DNA from: Dastarcus helophoroides
Lineage: Eukaryota; Arthropoda; Insecta; Coleoptera; Bothrideridae
DNA: 64,000 bases
Reading direction: 5' to 3'
NCBI GenBank assembly: GCA_028583605.1
Contig: CM053328.1
Coordinates: 9,254,782 to 9,318,781, forward strand
Each line of letters starts with the position of its first letter. The stretch's first letter is position 1. Position numbers and translations under genes: made by a program. Below the pieces are notes generated by a model that saw only the letters and a list, made by a program, of their open reading frames with translations, was not told where the DNA came from and did no database searches. Below, piece by piece: positions 23,669 through 34,759 of the stretch.

Positions 23669-24331
23669 CTACTGTTCCCTTAGTCGATCTGAAGCAGCGA
23701 TAGATAATGGTTTGTCAAAGAAAAAAGATGACACAAGGTTACTATCATCCGCGTATCTGTATATAGGATTGAACCTTGAAACTAAGAGATCGTTCCTGTG
23801 TAACAGAAATAGAGTAAGAGACAGAACAGACTTCTGAGGCACTCCTGCGTTAATCGCAAATGTCTCGGGTGAGATGCCATCGAGGACGACCTGAAGAGAT
23901 CTGTCAGCGAGAAAATTAGATAACAAATGACAGAGTCAAGGAGGAAGACCACAAGATGTTAATTTGGCGAGAAGAGATCGGTGCCAGTCTCTGTCGAAAG
24001 CCTTTGATATATCCAATGCCACAATCGTAGCCTCACCAGGTTTTTCCATAGCTGAGTTACAGATATGAGTAACATACGCCAGTAGATCGTCAGTGGAACG
24101 TTGTTGTCTAAAATCGTATTGCCTGTCGGGGAGGATTCTATTTTCCTCCAGATATTTGAGAATCTCGATGTTCATAATCTTTTCCATCATTTTAGATACA
24201 GGGCGATGGTTGTTAGCCAGATTCCTTTTTCCCTTTTTAGGGACAGGCTGCACTCTAGCAGATTTCCAGATGTTGGGGAATACACCTTTGTTGTAAGAGA
24301 GTGTAAACAATTTGCTTAGGACAGTAGTCAA
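23669..24331 (-). pseudogene. LINE reverse-transcriptase domain (two frames)
   Basis: Frame one (24331-23936) carries the finger region ILPDRQYDFRQQRSTDDLL and the palm motif A IVALDISKAFD. After a frameshift at about 23930, frame two (23926-23669) carries motif B INAGVPQKSVLS, where the family usually has PQGS, and the catalytic YADD of motif C. The G-to-K change in motif B and the frame break show that it is inactive. Copies at 41044 and 53858 align with it. Confidence 0.8.
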
Positions 24332-24841
24332 CTCTGGGGCGTACTTCTTAAGAACAATAGCGGGAATACCATCAAGGCCAGAAGCTTTCGAGGTGTCGAG
24401 CTCAAGGAGAATCTTCCTGATTGTGCGATGTCTGAAAACAACTTCAGTCGTCAGAGTGCCAACCTTAGGGAGAATAGGAGGTTCTGCGTTTCAGGAATCA
24501 AGATTGGAATTTTTAGCAAACATTAAGGCTAACATGTCAGCCTTTTCCTTGGAGGTAGTAGCAATATTGCTATTTTCATCGAGTAAAGGTGGAAAATTTG
24601 AAGATGTAAAACTCTTTCCAATCGACTTTGCAAATCCCCAAAAGGACCTGGAACCGTTCGGATAGTTGATAAGCCTCTGGCACATTTTACGATCGCAATC
24701 ACTTTTTGCCTCGTCAATAACCTGTTTACAAGAGTTTTGTGCATCTACAAATATGGTCAGAGTCTCGACTGAGGGATTATTTCGCCAGCGACGATATGCG
24801 CGATGTTTGCAGGAGGCAGCCCGAGCACATTTTTTACTGAA

Positions 24842-25360
24842 TCAAGATTTACTGGAGGTAAACTTCTTTTGGGAGTGGGGAATTGAGCATTCCATACCAA
24901 TCAGGATAGTTTCCGTGATGGATTCGGCGACTAAGGAAGGGTTGTTTGAGTTAAAGCAGACTTCCTGCCATGGGAAAGATGCAAAGAAGTCTTTTAATTC
25001 TTCCCAATTTGCAGAGTTAAAATGCCAAACTCCACGGGACTGCGTCTGGGGAGGCGGTGGTATATGAAGCGAGCGAGAGGCTGTTACAAGCTTGTGATCC
25101 GAATTTCCAAGCGGTGATGTCACAGAAATTTTATACGAATTTGATGAATTTGTAAGGAAAAGGTCAAGTAGATTAGGTTGATAGGTATCTAAATCAGGAA
25201 TTCTTGTGGGTTCCTCAACTAATTGCGATAGTCCACAAGTGATGGCAAAAGCCTCTGCCACCCTTCCCACGTCGTCAGTTCGGGAAGAAAACCTTAACCA
25301 GGGAATGTTGTGTACGTTGAAGTCACCGAGAAAGACAACCTCAGATTTTGGATAATTCGT
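24842..25360 (-). pseudogene. LINE AP-endonuclease domain, C-terminal part
   Basis: The domain nicks target DNA to prime reverse transcription. Visible motifs on the minus strand are GDFNVH, extending upstream of the ATG at 25270, then NLLDLFLTNS and SPLGNSDHKL, whose SDH carries the catalytic His-Asp pair. The frame continues through the EN-RT linker (WHFNSANWEEL) until a stop near 24842. The N-terminal third of the domain, with its metal-binding Glu, is lost to truncation. Confidence 0.75.
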
Positions 25361-25450
25361 CTGAAGCTTCTTTACTCAAGTTTCATTATCACCACCGGCC
25401 CATCATCGCAGAATAAAGGCGAATCATTCGCCAACACTGTACGAGTTTTA

Positions 25451-26638
25451 GAGGATCAGGTTGAAAAGCAAATATGAGTTTGAAAACAATTCAATGTAAC
25501 AAAAGTTCGTTAGAAACTTTACAACCTGGGAAACTTTATCATTCCGTCTATTTACAAGATCTACGTTATTCGCTTGTCATCTTCGAGAAAGCATTCCGCT
25601 GAAACAATTTAATTATTCCCAGCGCAAGCAATGCCGATGCGTCTCTGCCTAATAGACGTTGTGCAAAATGCGGAACAGATGTGATCCTCACGTAAGTGTG
25701 GAGTTCCATTGTTAATTAACTGATGTTGTTTTCAATGGGAAAAGCTTCGGCAAAGCACAGACATTTACAACGTGTCTGATCCTCATGTCGGGGGCGTGTA
25801 AACAAAGATTTGTTATTCCCTTCTGTCCCTTTCTCTTTTGCATTATCTCTCCCCGACGTAGCGCGGTTGCTAACTTTAGAAGCTCCACTTTATCCATGAG
25901 CCTTTATACCTAATTACGTAATATCGCCGCGCCGGGGAAGGTTTTCTCGGAGAGGAAATTCGTTTGGCACTGTTTAGTTATGCAGCTAACGGCGGCGTTA
26001 TAATTATCTCCCAGACCATGCCATAAATCACAATAAGGTCCGTGGTCAGGGCTGCTAGAAGCTATTCAAAAGCTCTCTTAGTACATAAAAAAAGTTTTGT
26101 TTCAAGTTATACTAAACTCCATTTGGAATATAAAAGGGACGTTAAGCTGTTAACTTTGTTAACGTTCGGTTTGATTTGACTGTGATTCGACACAGAAGCG
26201 AGATTATTAGTTCGGCTGCTGGAAGCTTCTCAAGTGGCTGCATGTAATGGATCCCAGTTTGGTTAACCGCAATTTAATTAAATTCGCTGGAAAATTCATT
26301 AAAGTGATTTGAGGGTTGGAGATTTGGAAATAATTTAAAATGCTGGGCAAGTCTAACTTCTGCATTTTAAATTTTAGATAAAACTGCCAAATTGGGGGTC
26401 ACAATTTGGATTGATACAAAGAGTTTCAGTGTATGAGTTGGTAAGGAACAAACGTGGCATTTTAGAGTTTCGCTATCAAGCGTCGGCGCGTCGGGTGAAC
26501 ATCAATAAAAATTTGTGTTGTGCGTTGTATTTGACACAGACAATGAGGTTATGTTCACAGTTTTTGGCTTATAGTCAAAGATTTTTGGAAGGCATTTGAA
26601 AAGTCCAGGATGCAATCCAATGAATTCAGTGGTACAAC
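25451..26638. other. Unique intergenic DNA, no gene recognised
   Basis: This is one of the less AT-rich parts of the window (25600-26000). It holds no repeat module and no convincing coding segment. Frames of about 60 codons on either strand lack domains. Confidence 0.4.
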
Positions 26639-26780
26639 CAGGGCTTCGAACCGGAACTGAATCGAAACCGAAAACCGAAAAAAACTGTTATTTTCGCCGA
26701 AACGAAAACCGCAATGAAACCGAAAAAAAATATCGGTTTATTTCGGTTCGTCGAATTTATATACTTAAAATATTTTTTAT
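26639..26780 (+). mobile_element. hAT-like terminus (CAGGGCTTCGAACCGG), one end only
   Basis: CAGGGCTTCGAACCGG begins an AACCGAAA-rich segment. The reverse complement of the right edge of the array in element A (about 11907) gives GGGGCTTTGAACCGG, so the two are related ends. The base composition (repeated ACCGAAA) also matches the bracketing modules there. The 8 bp before it are GGTACAAC. I did not find a second copy of that downstream, so the other end is unknown. Confidence 0.5.
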
Positions 26781-26878
26781 TTTACACTTAAAATTGGATT
26801 TTTTTTAAATTTCAATTTTTATTTCACATTTGTACACAATTCCACGCAACTTTCATCTCATCTTCATCTCTCATTTCT

Positions 26879-26904
26879 GATTAGATTAGATTAGATTAGA
26901 TTAG
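26879..26904. repeat. (GATTA)n microsatellite, 5 units
   Basis: Five uninterrupted units of GATTA/TTAGA. This differs from the TTAGG insect telomere motif by one base and is most simply an ordinary microsatellite. Confidence 0.9.
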
Positions 26905-28002
26905 AAACATACAATTTTCACATCTTCAACCCAAATAAAAATTTTAAGTTTTAACTTGAATCTTTTATGAAGATTTTCAACTTTTTCTTGAAATTTGGAC
27001 TTTTGTCTGAAAATTACTCGAAATACTTCTTTTCTTCTTCTAAAATTTCAAGGTTAAAATGAAAAAAATGTCCTCTGCTGTATCTTTGAAATAAAGTAGT
27101 AGCATGTTTTTTATTGAAGCTAGAGAAACTCCGTTTTCCTTACAATTTTTTTGCAAATTCGAGTTTTTCTAGAAATTTTTCTGGAATCTTTTTTTAAAAA
27201 ACTCTTTCTTTGACTTTTAATTTTCTTTTTTTTTAATTTGATCCCTCTATTTTTTGAAGTTATTAATCACATTTTCGATTTATCATAATTTTTTTCCTTC
27301 AAATTTCACTTTGATTTTAGTATTTCAATTTTTTTTCGAAATCCCAAATTTCAATTCCTGCTGCCGACTTCGTAAATCTTCCAAAAATTCTAAAATATGA
27401 TTTTTTCTCAAAATTTTCGCTGAAATCTCGCAGTTTTAAATTTAACCTAAACATTTTTAAATTTCAAGTCAAAATTTTAGCAAAAAATCCAACATGATAT
27501 TCCAATTTAAAGGCAGTGGGGTCAAAATTTTTACAGTAAACTTGAAATGGTAACATGTTAGAAAATGTATAACTTAAAGTTGCAACAATTTTGTTTACGT
27601 TAAAATAGTAATTTTTATTCCGAAAGCTTTGATTTTTTCCTCAAGTCTCAAAACTGTGATTTGTTTAGAATTTAGAAGTCAAAATTGTGTTCTCTTAAAT
27701 AATATGTAATTGTTTTCGCTAAACCTCTGGTAGACACTCGAAAATTTGGTCCTTTGCAAGTTCGACCCTTTGCTACTTAAACTTTTACGTCAAAAATTAT
27801 TCTAAAAATGTTAAATTTTTTCACAAATTTTACAAAATTTCGTCTTTAAAATTGAAAATTTATTGTTGTTCTTAAAATTTTAATTTTTTTATAGAAAATT
27901 GAACTTTTGAAATAATTCAAATTACACTTTTTGTGGAATTTTTTGCTTTTATTCTTAAAATATACATGTCCATTAAAAATTGACGAATTTAAAAATTTTA
28001 TG

Positions 28003-28005
<3 letters not shown>

Positions 28006-28041
<36 letters not shown>
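28006..28041. repeat. (TA)n microsatellite, about 18 units
   Basis: Pure alternating TA for 36 bp, likely length-polymorphic. Confidence 0.95.
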
Positions 28042-28044
<3 letters not shown>

Positions 28045-29339
28045 GAATCTCGAAAGAGTATTCAAATTTCAAGAAAAAAGACAACATTTTTGAAAAAGTC
28101 TAAATTAACGATTTTTCAAAATTATTCCCAAAATGTCGAGTCCTGAAAATTCCCCTCTTTTAAAATTTGACCTTTTTTCAAAATTTTAGCTTTTTTTAAA
28201 GATTTGGTTTTTTTTGAAGAATTCAAACTACCTATTTTCAAAATTCGACTTTTTCTTAATTTCGAATTTTTTGAAAACTTCCAATTTTTGAAAATTTGGA
28301 TTTTTTTTAGAAAATTCGGCACTTAAATAATTTAGCTTTTCTTCGAAAATTTTGACTTTTTTGGAAAATTGCTGATTTTTTGAAAATTTCGTTTTTCATG
28401 ACAATTTTAGCTTCCTTCAAAATTGCGGCTATTCTGAAATTTCCATCTATTCAAAATTTCGATTTTCTTGAAGTTTTGTTTTTTTTGATAATTTCGACGT
28501 TCGTTAAAAATCTCGACTTCGTTGAAAAATTATGAATTTATTTTAAAAACTTAAGACTTATTTCAAAATTTCGATTTTTTGAAAATATTATTTTTTTTTT
28601 CAAAACGGCGACTGTAGAAGTGTTGAATATTTGAAAATCTCTATTTTTTTGGAAATTTGACTCTTTTTTGATATTTCGACCTTTTGAACGTTTAGTTTTT
28701 TGAAAATGTAGCTTTAAAAATTTCTTTATATAAGAATTTGGACCTTTATTGAAAATCTAAACATTTTTTAAGATCCCCGACGTTTTTCAAACGTTCTCCA
28801 TTTTCTAAAAATTACGACCTTTTCATAATTTCGACTTTCATTAACAATTTTAACTGTTTAAGTTTTAAATTTCGAAATGCTCTGGACCTTTTTAGAATCT
28901 AAAAATTGAAACCTTTTTAAAAATTTCGGTTCTCTTTAAAAATGTCTAGCTTTGACTTTTAAATTTGAAATTTTTTTTAATATGTTTACATTTTTTTTTG
29001 TAAATCTGAACCTATTTTAGAAATTAAAAATTTGGACTTTTGTAAAAATTTGGTTTTTTAACTTTCGAGTTTTGAAAATTTCAACTTTCATTCAAAATTT
29101 CCCCTTTTTTAAAAATTTGACTTTTTTCAAGATTTTAATTTTTTTTGAGGTAATTGGACCTTTTTCAAACTATCTATTTTCAAATTCCACTTTTTCTTAA
29201 TTTCGAATTTTTTAAAAACTTGGAAATTTTTGGAAAATTAGGCACTTTTTTACGACAATTTCAACATCTTTCAAAATTTAAGCTTTTTTGAAAATTCCAT
29301 CTATTCAAAATTGTGATTTTCTTGAAATTATGATTTTTT

Positions 29340-31330
29340 CAAAGTTAAGGCTGAAATTCATGGAAATGTTTACTTTTTTTAATTTTGACACATTTCTCGA
29401 AATTTACAGTTGGTTCTTAAACATTCATCTTTTCTACCGAAGACCAATTTACCCAAAATTTGACTTTTTAAAAATTTTTCAGTTTTTTTTATTGCGTCTT
29501 GTTCTCGAAATACCAATTTATTCCCAACATTCAATGTTTTTCTTCAAATTTCGCTTTTTTTAAAAAATTTAGACTTTTTTAAATTCGATTTTTGTAAAAC
29601 TTTCTTTTAATTTCTTTTCGAAACTTGTTTTTCCTTCTCTTTAAAGTTTGACAATTTTCTCGAAACTTTCAATTTATTTGAAAATTTCGACCTTCTTTTC
29701 AAATTTCTTTTTAAATTTCGCAATTTTCTGCAAATATTGGTTTTACTGAACATTTTGACTTTGGTTTATTTTCTGGAAAGCTGGAATTGTTTCTCAAAAT
29801 TTGCTTTTTTCTAAAGTTTCGACTTTAATCCACATTTCATCCTGTTTCAGCACGAAGCTTTCCAAATCTTTTTTTGAAAGTTCGACTTAAACTTGAAATT
29901 TGACTCTTTTTCTTGAAATTTGACTTTCATAGAAACGTTTACTTTTTAAGTTTGACGCATTTCTCGGAATTTGCAGTTGGTTTTTTAACATTTTTTTTGT
30001 ATCGAAGTAATTTTACAAATGTACTCAAAATTTAATTTTTTTTTAAAAATTCAGTTTTTTAATGCGTCTTGTTCTCGAAATATCAATTTATTTCCAAAAT
30101 TCAATGTTTTCTCTCAAAATTTGGCTTTTTCTACAAAATTTCGACTTTTTTAAATTTTATTTTTGTAAAACTTCTTTTTAATTTCTTCTCAAAACTTGTT
30201 TTTTCCTTCTTTTTTTTAAGTTTGACAATTTTCTCGAAACTTTCAATTTATTTGAATATTTCGACCTTCTTTTCAAATTTCTATTTAAATTTTGCCATTT
30301 TTTGCAAATATTAGTTTTACTAAACATTTTGACTTTGGTTTATTTTCTGGAAAGCTGGAATTATTTCCTAAAATTGTTTTTCCCTAAAGTTCCGACTTTG
30401 ACCCCAAAATTCGATATTTCATCACGTTTCAACACAATGTTTTAATCCAAATCTTTTTTTCGAAAGTTCGATTTAAACTTGAAACTTGATTTTTTTTCCA
30501 GAAATTTGACTTTCATGAAAATGTTTACTTTTTAAGTTCGACACATTTCTCGGAAGTTGCAGTTGGTTTTTAAACATCCGTCTTCTGTATCGAAGTAGTT
30601 TTACCAATTTACCTAAAATTTGACTTTTTAGAAACTTTTTAGTTTTTTAATGCGTCTTGTTCTCCAAATATCATTTTATTTCCAAAGTTCAACGTTATTC
30701 TCAAAATTTGGCTTTTTGTGAGAAATTCCGACTTTTCGAAATGCGATTTTTGTAAACCATTTTTCATTATATTCTCGATTTTTTTTTCTTTTCTTTAAAT
30801 ATTCTAATGCAGAGACCGACAGACTGAAGCATTTATTAAATTCAAAGTTTGGGATCCAGAGACCGTCGGTTTCGATCTTGTTGGATTTCGTCAGTTTGGA
30901 ATGCTTAACCTAAATACGATAAATGCATCACTGTCGACGAGTATAGTAGTTATTTAAACTTAAAACAAGTTCAGTAACTTCTATAAAGCGCCATCCATCG
31001 GGCCATGCGAAAAAATTTTCTTAAGGACAAACGTGCACATAGAACACGACTCAGACTACACAAGTGCATCCCTCTATGTACCAAAATGCATATTGCAGAT
31101 CTTTAGGTAGCATCTCTCTTAAGTCTGACAATTTTCTCGAAACTTTCAATTTATTTCAAAAATTTTGAACCTATTTGCAAAATTCGTTTTAAATTTCACT
31201 ATTTTCTGCATATATTGGCTTTTACTGGACATTTTGACTTTGATTTATTTTCTCTAAAACTGGAATTGTTTCGCAAGATTCGCTTTGTCCTAAACTTTCG
31301 AATTTGATCTCAAAATTTAACATTATTTCG
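29340..31330. repeat. Higher-order tandem repeat, unit about 570-590 bp
   Basis: The marker GCGTCTTGTTCTC occurs at 29494, 30064 and 30652, with spacings of 570 and 588. Neighbouring phrases (CAGTTGGTT, TTTGACAATTTTCTCGAAAC, TGACTTTGGTTTATTTTCT) recur in the same order. A partial fourth unit resumes at about 31113 after an insertion. Large blocks have therefore been amplified as units, on top of the 20-bp repeat. Confidence 0.8.
30805..31112 (+). mobile_element. Dispersed ~300-bp repeat, copy 1, inserted in the higher-order repeat
   Basis: The segment starts near TTCTAATGCAGAGACCGAC and includes GGTTTCGATCTTGTTGGAT. It interrupts the 570-bp unit exactly where earlier units run straight from TTTAAA into GTTTGACAATTTTCTC. 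A second copy lies at 32270. It has no coding capacity, and its class is unknown. Confidence 0.6.
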
Positions 31331-32215
31331 TGTTTCCTTTCTGTCAAAATTTGGTTTTTTCACAGATTCAACAATTTCTAAAAATTTCATCGTTTTTAAA
31401 TTTATCTTATGATTTATTATCAGAATTCAATGTTATTTCTTTTAATTTTACTTTCTTTAAGAACTTTTATTTTTTTCGAAGATTTCTTCATTTTTGCGCT
31501 AGTACTAATAATAGCATTTTCTTTACCAATTGTTAACGAAAAAAGCAACTGAAAATCTGAACTTGTAAGGGAAAAAAACTGGCGAAAAGAATGCCAATTC
31601 AATATGAATGTTATCGGGTCAACTCCGCAAAGAAAATTTAAAGAATATCTTTTCATTTTTCTCAAAATTCAACTGTTTCTGAAAGGTTTAACGTTGGTTA
31701 TTTACTTAAAATTAAATTAAAATTGTATACAAAATATTCCTTGGAAATTTTGGATTTTTTGGTAAACTCGTAATTTTCCAGAAGTTTAGATTTTTTTCTA
31801 AATGCATTTGTTTTCTCAAAATTAGGAAGAAATTGTTATTATAAAAATCTTTCTTGGAAAATTCTTTCTTACAGAAATTCAAAGTTATGTCAAAGGCTAA
31901 CAAATAAAAGATTAAAAAGCGCGACTCTTCACTTTTTCCAGAAATCCTTTTTTGTAGAAATTTTAAATTTCTTTCCAAATGTTTTCTTAAAATAGGTCGA
32001 ATGTTTGATAATAAAAAAGGCAACAATTTCGAGAAAGATATTGTTTGGAACGCTTAATTTTTTGTCAAAATTTAAATGAAAGGCTAAAATTTAGAGAAAA
32101 ATATTTTAGGAAATTTTAACTTTTTCATAAAATGTGAGTTTTTTTGTGGAAATTTTGGGTTACGTAGTCAAGCGACATAATAAGTAGCAGTTGCCTCCTC
32201 TTAAAGCAAAACCTG
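31331..32215. other. AT-rich sequence grading out of the minisatellite block
   Basis: Mixed T-rich then A-rich low-complexity DNA. The 68-104 codon frames on both strands are K/F/L/I-rich and carry no domain. Confidence 0.45.
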
Positions 32216-32219
32216 TTAT

Positions 32220-33260
32220 GTACCTTGCATAACACATTCGATGTTAGTTACTTGGGTTAACCTCACTCAAAGTTCTAATGCACAGACCAATAGGTTTGAA
32301 CATTTATTAGATTCGAAGTTTGGAAACCAAAGACCGGTTTCGATCTTGTTAGATCTTGTCAGTTTGGTATATCCAACTCGAATGCTAACAAATGTTCCTA
32401 CAAGTAAGTACTAAAGAATTCACGGACGTCAAGCGTGTGACTCTTAGTACTACCACCTATTGGTCCGTAGAGAAACTATGGACATTGCCAACAATGTCGT
32501 ATGCAAGTAGAATGCAACTTGGACTACAAATTCATGCAGCCCTCCAGCGGTGTACTCAAAGTTAACTAAAGAGTTCTTTTTTTACAGACAAATACTTCAG
32601 TAGAATTGACTTACCGCTTACATATCAGAAAAAAAACACATATGATGTTAGTTGCATGAGTCAATCTTACTCAGGGTAAACCAAACAGTTTATTCATTTT
32701 TTTAAGTAAAATTTTACTTCATGTTGACCTAATGTCGTCTTAAATTACCAAAATATATCAAAAATTAGTGCTTTTCCAGCAAAATTTAAAGCATTTTTAG
32801 TGAAGGTAAAATTATGAGCTGTTCTATATAAATATTAGAAATGAAAATAAATAAATAAAATAAATAAAATACTAGATAAATATTGTTCCACCACAAGAAA
32901 CCATATAAGTGGTATCCTTAAATTATATTAAGAAATCAAGCATGTCATCCCCGTTTCTCTCCTTCGAGCATCGGTCGTGACGTCTTTAACTGACATAACG
33001 CATGATGTTATTTGATTGGGTCAATCTTACTCAGAGTAGACCAAACAATTCTTTTGCTTTTTTTACAACTAAATATCTCGTGCAGTAGACTTAAACTGCC
33101 GCTTACATATCTCAGGAAAAACATCTACATCTAGTTGATTGGGTTACTCTTACTCAGAGCAAACCAAACAGTTCCTTTAATTTTTTTACAACTTAAATAA
33201 TTCGTGCAGTAATATATCTCAGGAAATACACGAAACAACTAGTAACAAACCATCAAAGTG
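32220..33260. repeat. Diverged repeats containing GATGTTA...ACTCAGAGTAAACC
   Basis: A module around GATGTTAGTTG..TGGGTCAATCTTACTCAG..TAAACCAAACAGTT occurs near 32643, 33003 and 33125, with a weaker version near 32240. The last two are about 120 bp apart and share a continuation through TTACAACT..AATA and CTTACATATCTCAGGAAA. Spacing elsewhere is irregular, so this is a decayed tandem or segmental array. Confidence 0.55.
32270..32570 (+). mobile_element. Dispersed ~300-bp repeat, copy 2
   Basis: It shares TTCTAATGC, CAGACC, CATTTATTA, GGTTTCGATCTTGTT and TTGTCAGTTTGG in order with 30805-31112, followed by diverged similarity to about 32560. Edges are approximate. Confidence 0.55.
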
Positions 33261-34702
33261 ATCTCTAATAAATTGTCATCTACATACAAAGTGACTGAAC
33301 AGTATTCAAACTAATCCAACAAATCGGTACATTTGTAGTTCTTCCATAGCGACCATAAATCGGTGCGTACAAGTATTCATTTCCTTTTATAGCACGTATA
33401 AAATGGGCCCTAACAAGGACCGTTTAGTAGACAATAAAATAAGAAAAGATTTTAGTAATATTGCCTGCGATAAACGTTGAACTTTCAGCCAGAAAATAAT
33501 ATCACTGCATCCGACAAAAACCCCCCGGTGCTCATAGAATGGATTATGCTAAAAAGGTGGATCAGATGGAGTCGAATACGCGCTCATTTGTTCGAAACTT
33601 TCCGCTCTTCCATTGTTTATAGCAGCAAAAGCTTTCTCTCTTCCGTAATAAGCGAAATTATTACACTGATAAATGTAAGCTCTGATAAGTAGGTCAGTGA
33701 ATTACCCAACATTTTCAAAAGGACAACAAAGCTGATATTACTTGGATGGAGTGGAAAGTTCAGCACGCCAGTTCATGCATCAGTGCTCGAGCAAAAGCCA
33801 CAAAATGGATGGATTTTTTGGAACTTACGTTTTTATGTGCTGAGATATTCAAATATCAGGTAAAGGTTAAAGGGGGCCATTCGGCGAGGTCTTCGGAGGT
33901 AGACATCTGTATCTTGTGACCTGGTAACTCATGACGCGATAAATAATCCTGTTAGGCCTTGTTGGTGATTTATGTTGAAGGCGGGAACGTCGGGCGTTGT
34001 ATCTGCAACAATCAACACTTTTGCTAAATTGCCCCCGGAGAATAAATCCCGAGATTTAAAGACGCGTCAGTTTTAAAGACCGCTTTAATTAAGTGACTCG
34101 CTGAGAGAGGATATTTTCATATTAGAGTTAAGTAATGAGGCTTTAGTTTTCTTTTTATGAAATTACGCTCTACTTCTTATCATTCGAACTGTACACTTAT
34201 AATTAAAATCTGCTGATGGGACTTGAAATTTTATATAAAGGGCCATTCACGAGCAACTTTCATTATAAGTTTGCAGACCTAAACATGAATGTTGCAAGTA
34301 TAGGTTTTAAGGGTTCATTCAAATCAAAATCAATATCAAATTCAAAATTTTATACTTCATATTCTAGATTGAATTCGTTATTGCGAAGATCAGGTCAAAC
34401 TTTTGAAACACGTATAATTCAAATGTTTATCTTTAAACTTGCATAAAGTCGATATTTATTAAAAAAAAAGCTGGAACTTGCTATAAAATCCCGAAATATC
34501 AGATTTAACGTTGATAGTTAAAACTTCGAATTTAATAGTCAAACAATGAACTTAAAATCTATAATTTCTCCAATTTCCACCTATTTTTAAAATCGAAATA
34601 TGGAAATTACGATCTAAACCCTAAATTTCGAATTTTTTTAATAGTTTTGAGTTTAAACTGTAATTTTGGATGAAATTTCGAGATTATACTTAAAATGTAG
34701 AC
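33261..34702. other. Mostly unique intergenic DNA, no gene recognised
   Basis: A 71-codon frame (33477-33692, plus) and a 76-codon frame (34216-34446, plus) show no domain. 33880-34110 is relatively GC-rich. No convincing exon structure was found. Confidence 0.35.
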
Positions 34703-34759
34703 ATTGGCGTATATAGAGGGGGACCACGTGGGCCGTGCCCACCCCAGAATTGTCTGGTG

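Larger units (their letters stand above)
22858..25450 (-). mobile_element. CR1/Jockey-like LINE, 5'-truncated copy with EN and RT remnants
   Basis: Read on the minus strand from 25450 to 22858, the order is: late AP-endonuclease (GDFNVHNIPW near 25330, NSDHKL near 25100), linker, reverse transcriptase (ISKAFD near 24000, YADDSNL near 23750), C-terminal domain and A-rich tail (T-run at 22858-22869 on plus). Several frameshifts and stops break it. The start of the endonuclease and any ORF1 are missing. This order is that of APE-type LINEs. The FKK..HRHLSLFPH-like C-terminus is of the CR1/Jockey kind, but the clade needs a tree. Confidence 0.85.
26780..30804. repeat. Degenerate AT minisatellite block, T-rich on + strand
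   Basis: This is the longest such block in the window, with the same unit type as elsewhere. Frames up to 91 codons are F/L/I/K-rich by-products. The block includes a TA microsatellite and ends in a higher-order repeat. Confidence 0.75.

Noticed and set aside
24312..25067. Plus-strand frames of 117 and 133 codons
   Set aside because: They are antisense shadows of the LINE endonuclease/RT on the minus strand, whose motifs (GDFNVH, NSDH, YADD) are unmistakable. The same holds for 40534-40875 and 22369-22638.
26879..26904. GATTA repeat as a telomere-like tract
   Set aside because: All units are TTAGA rather than TTAGG, and there is no association with a junction, so it is an ordinary microsatellite.
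30805..32570. Viral or polydnavirus-type insertion
   Set aside because: The repeated segments have no coding capacity and no recognisable viral motif. A dispersed repeat is the simpler reading.
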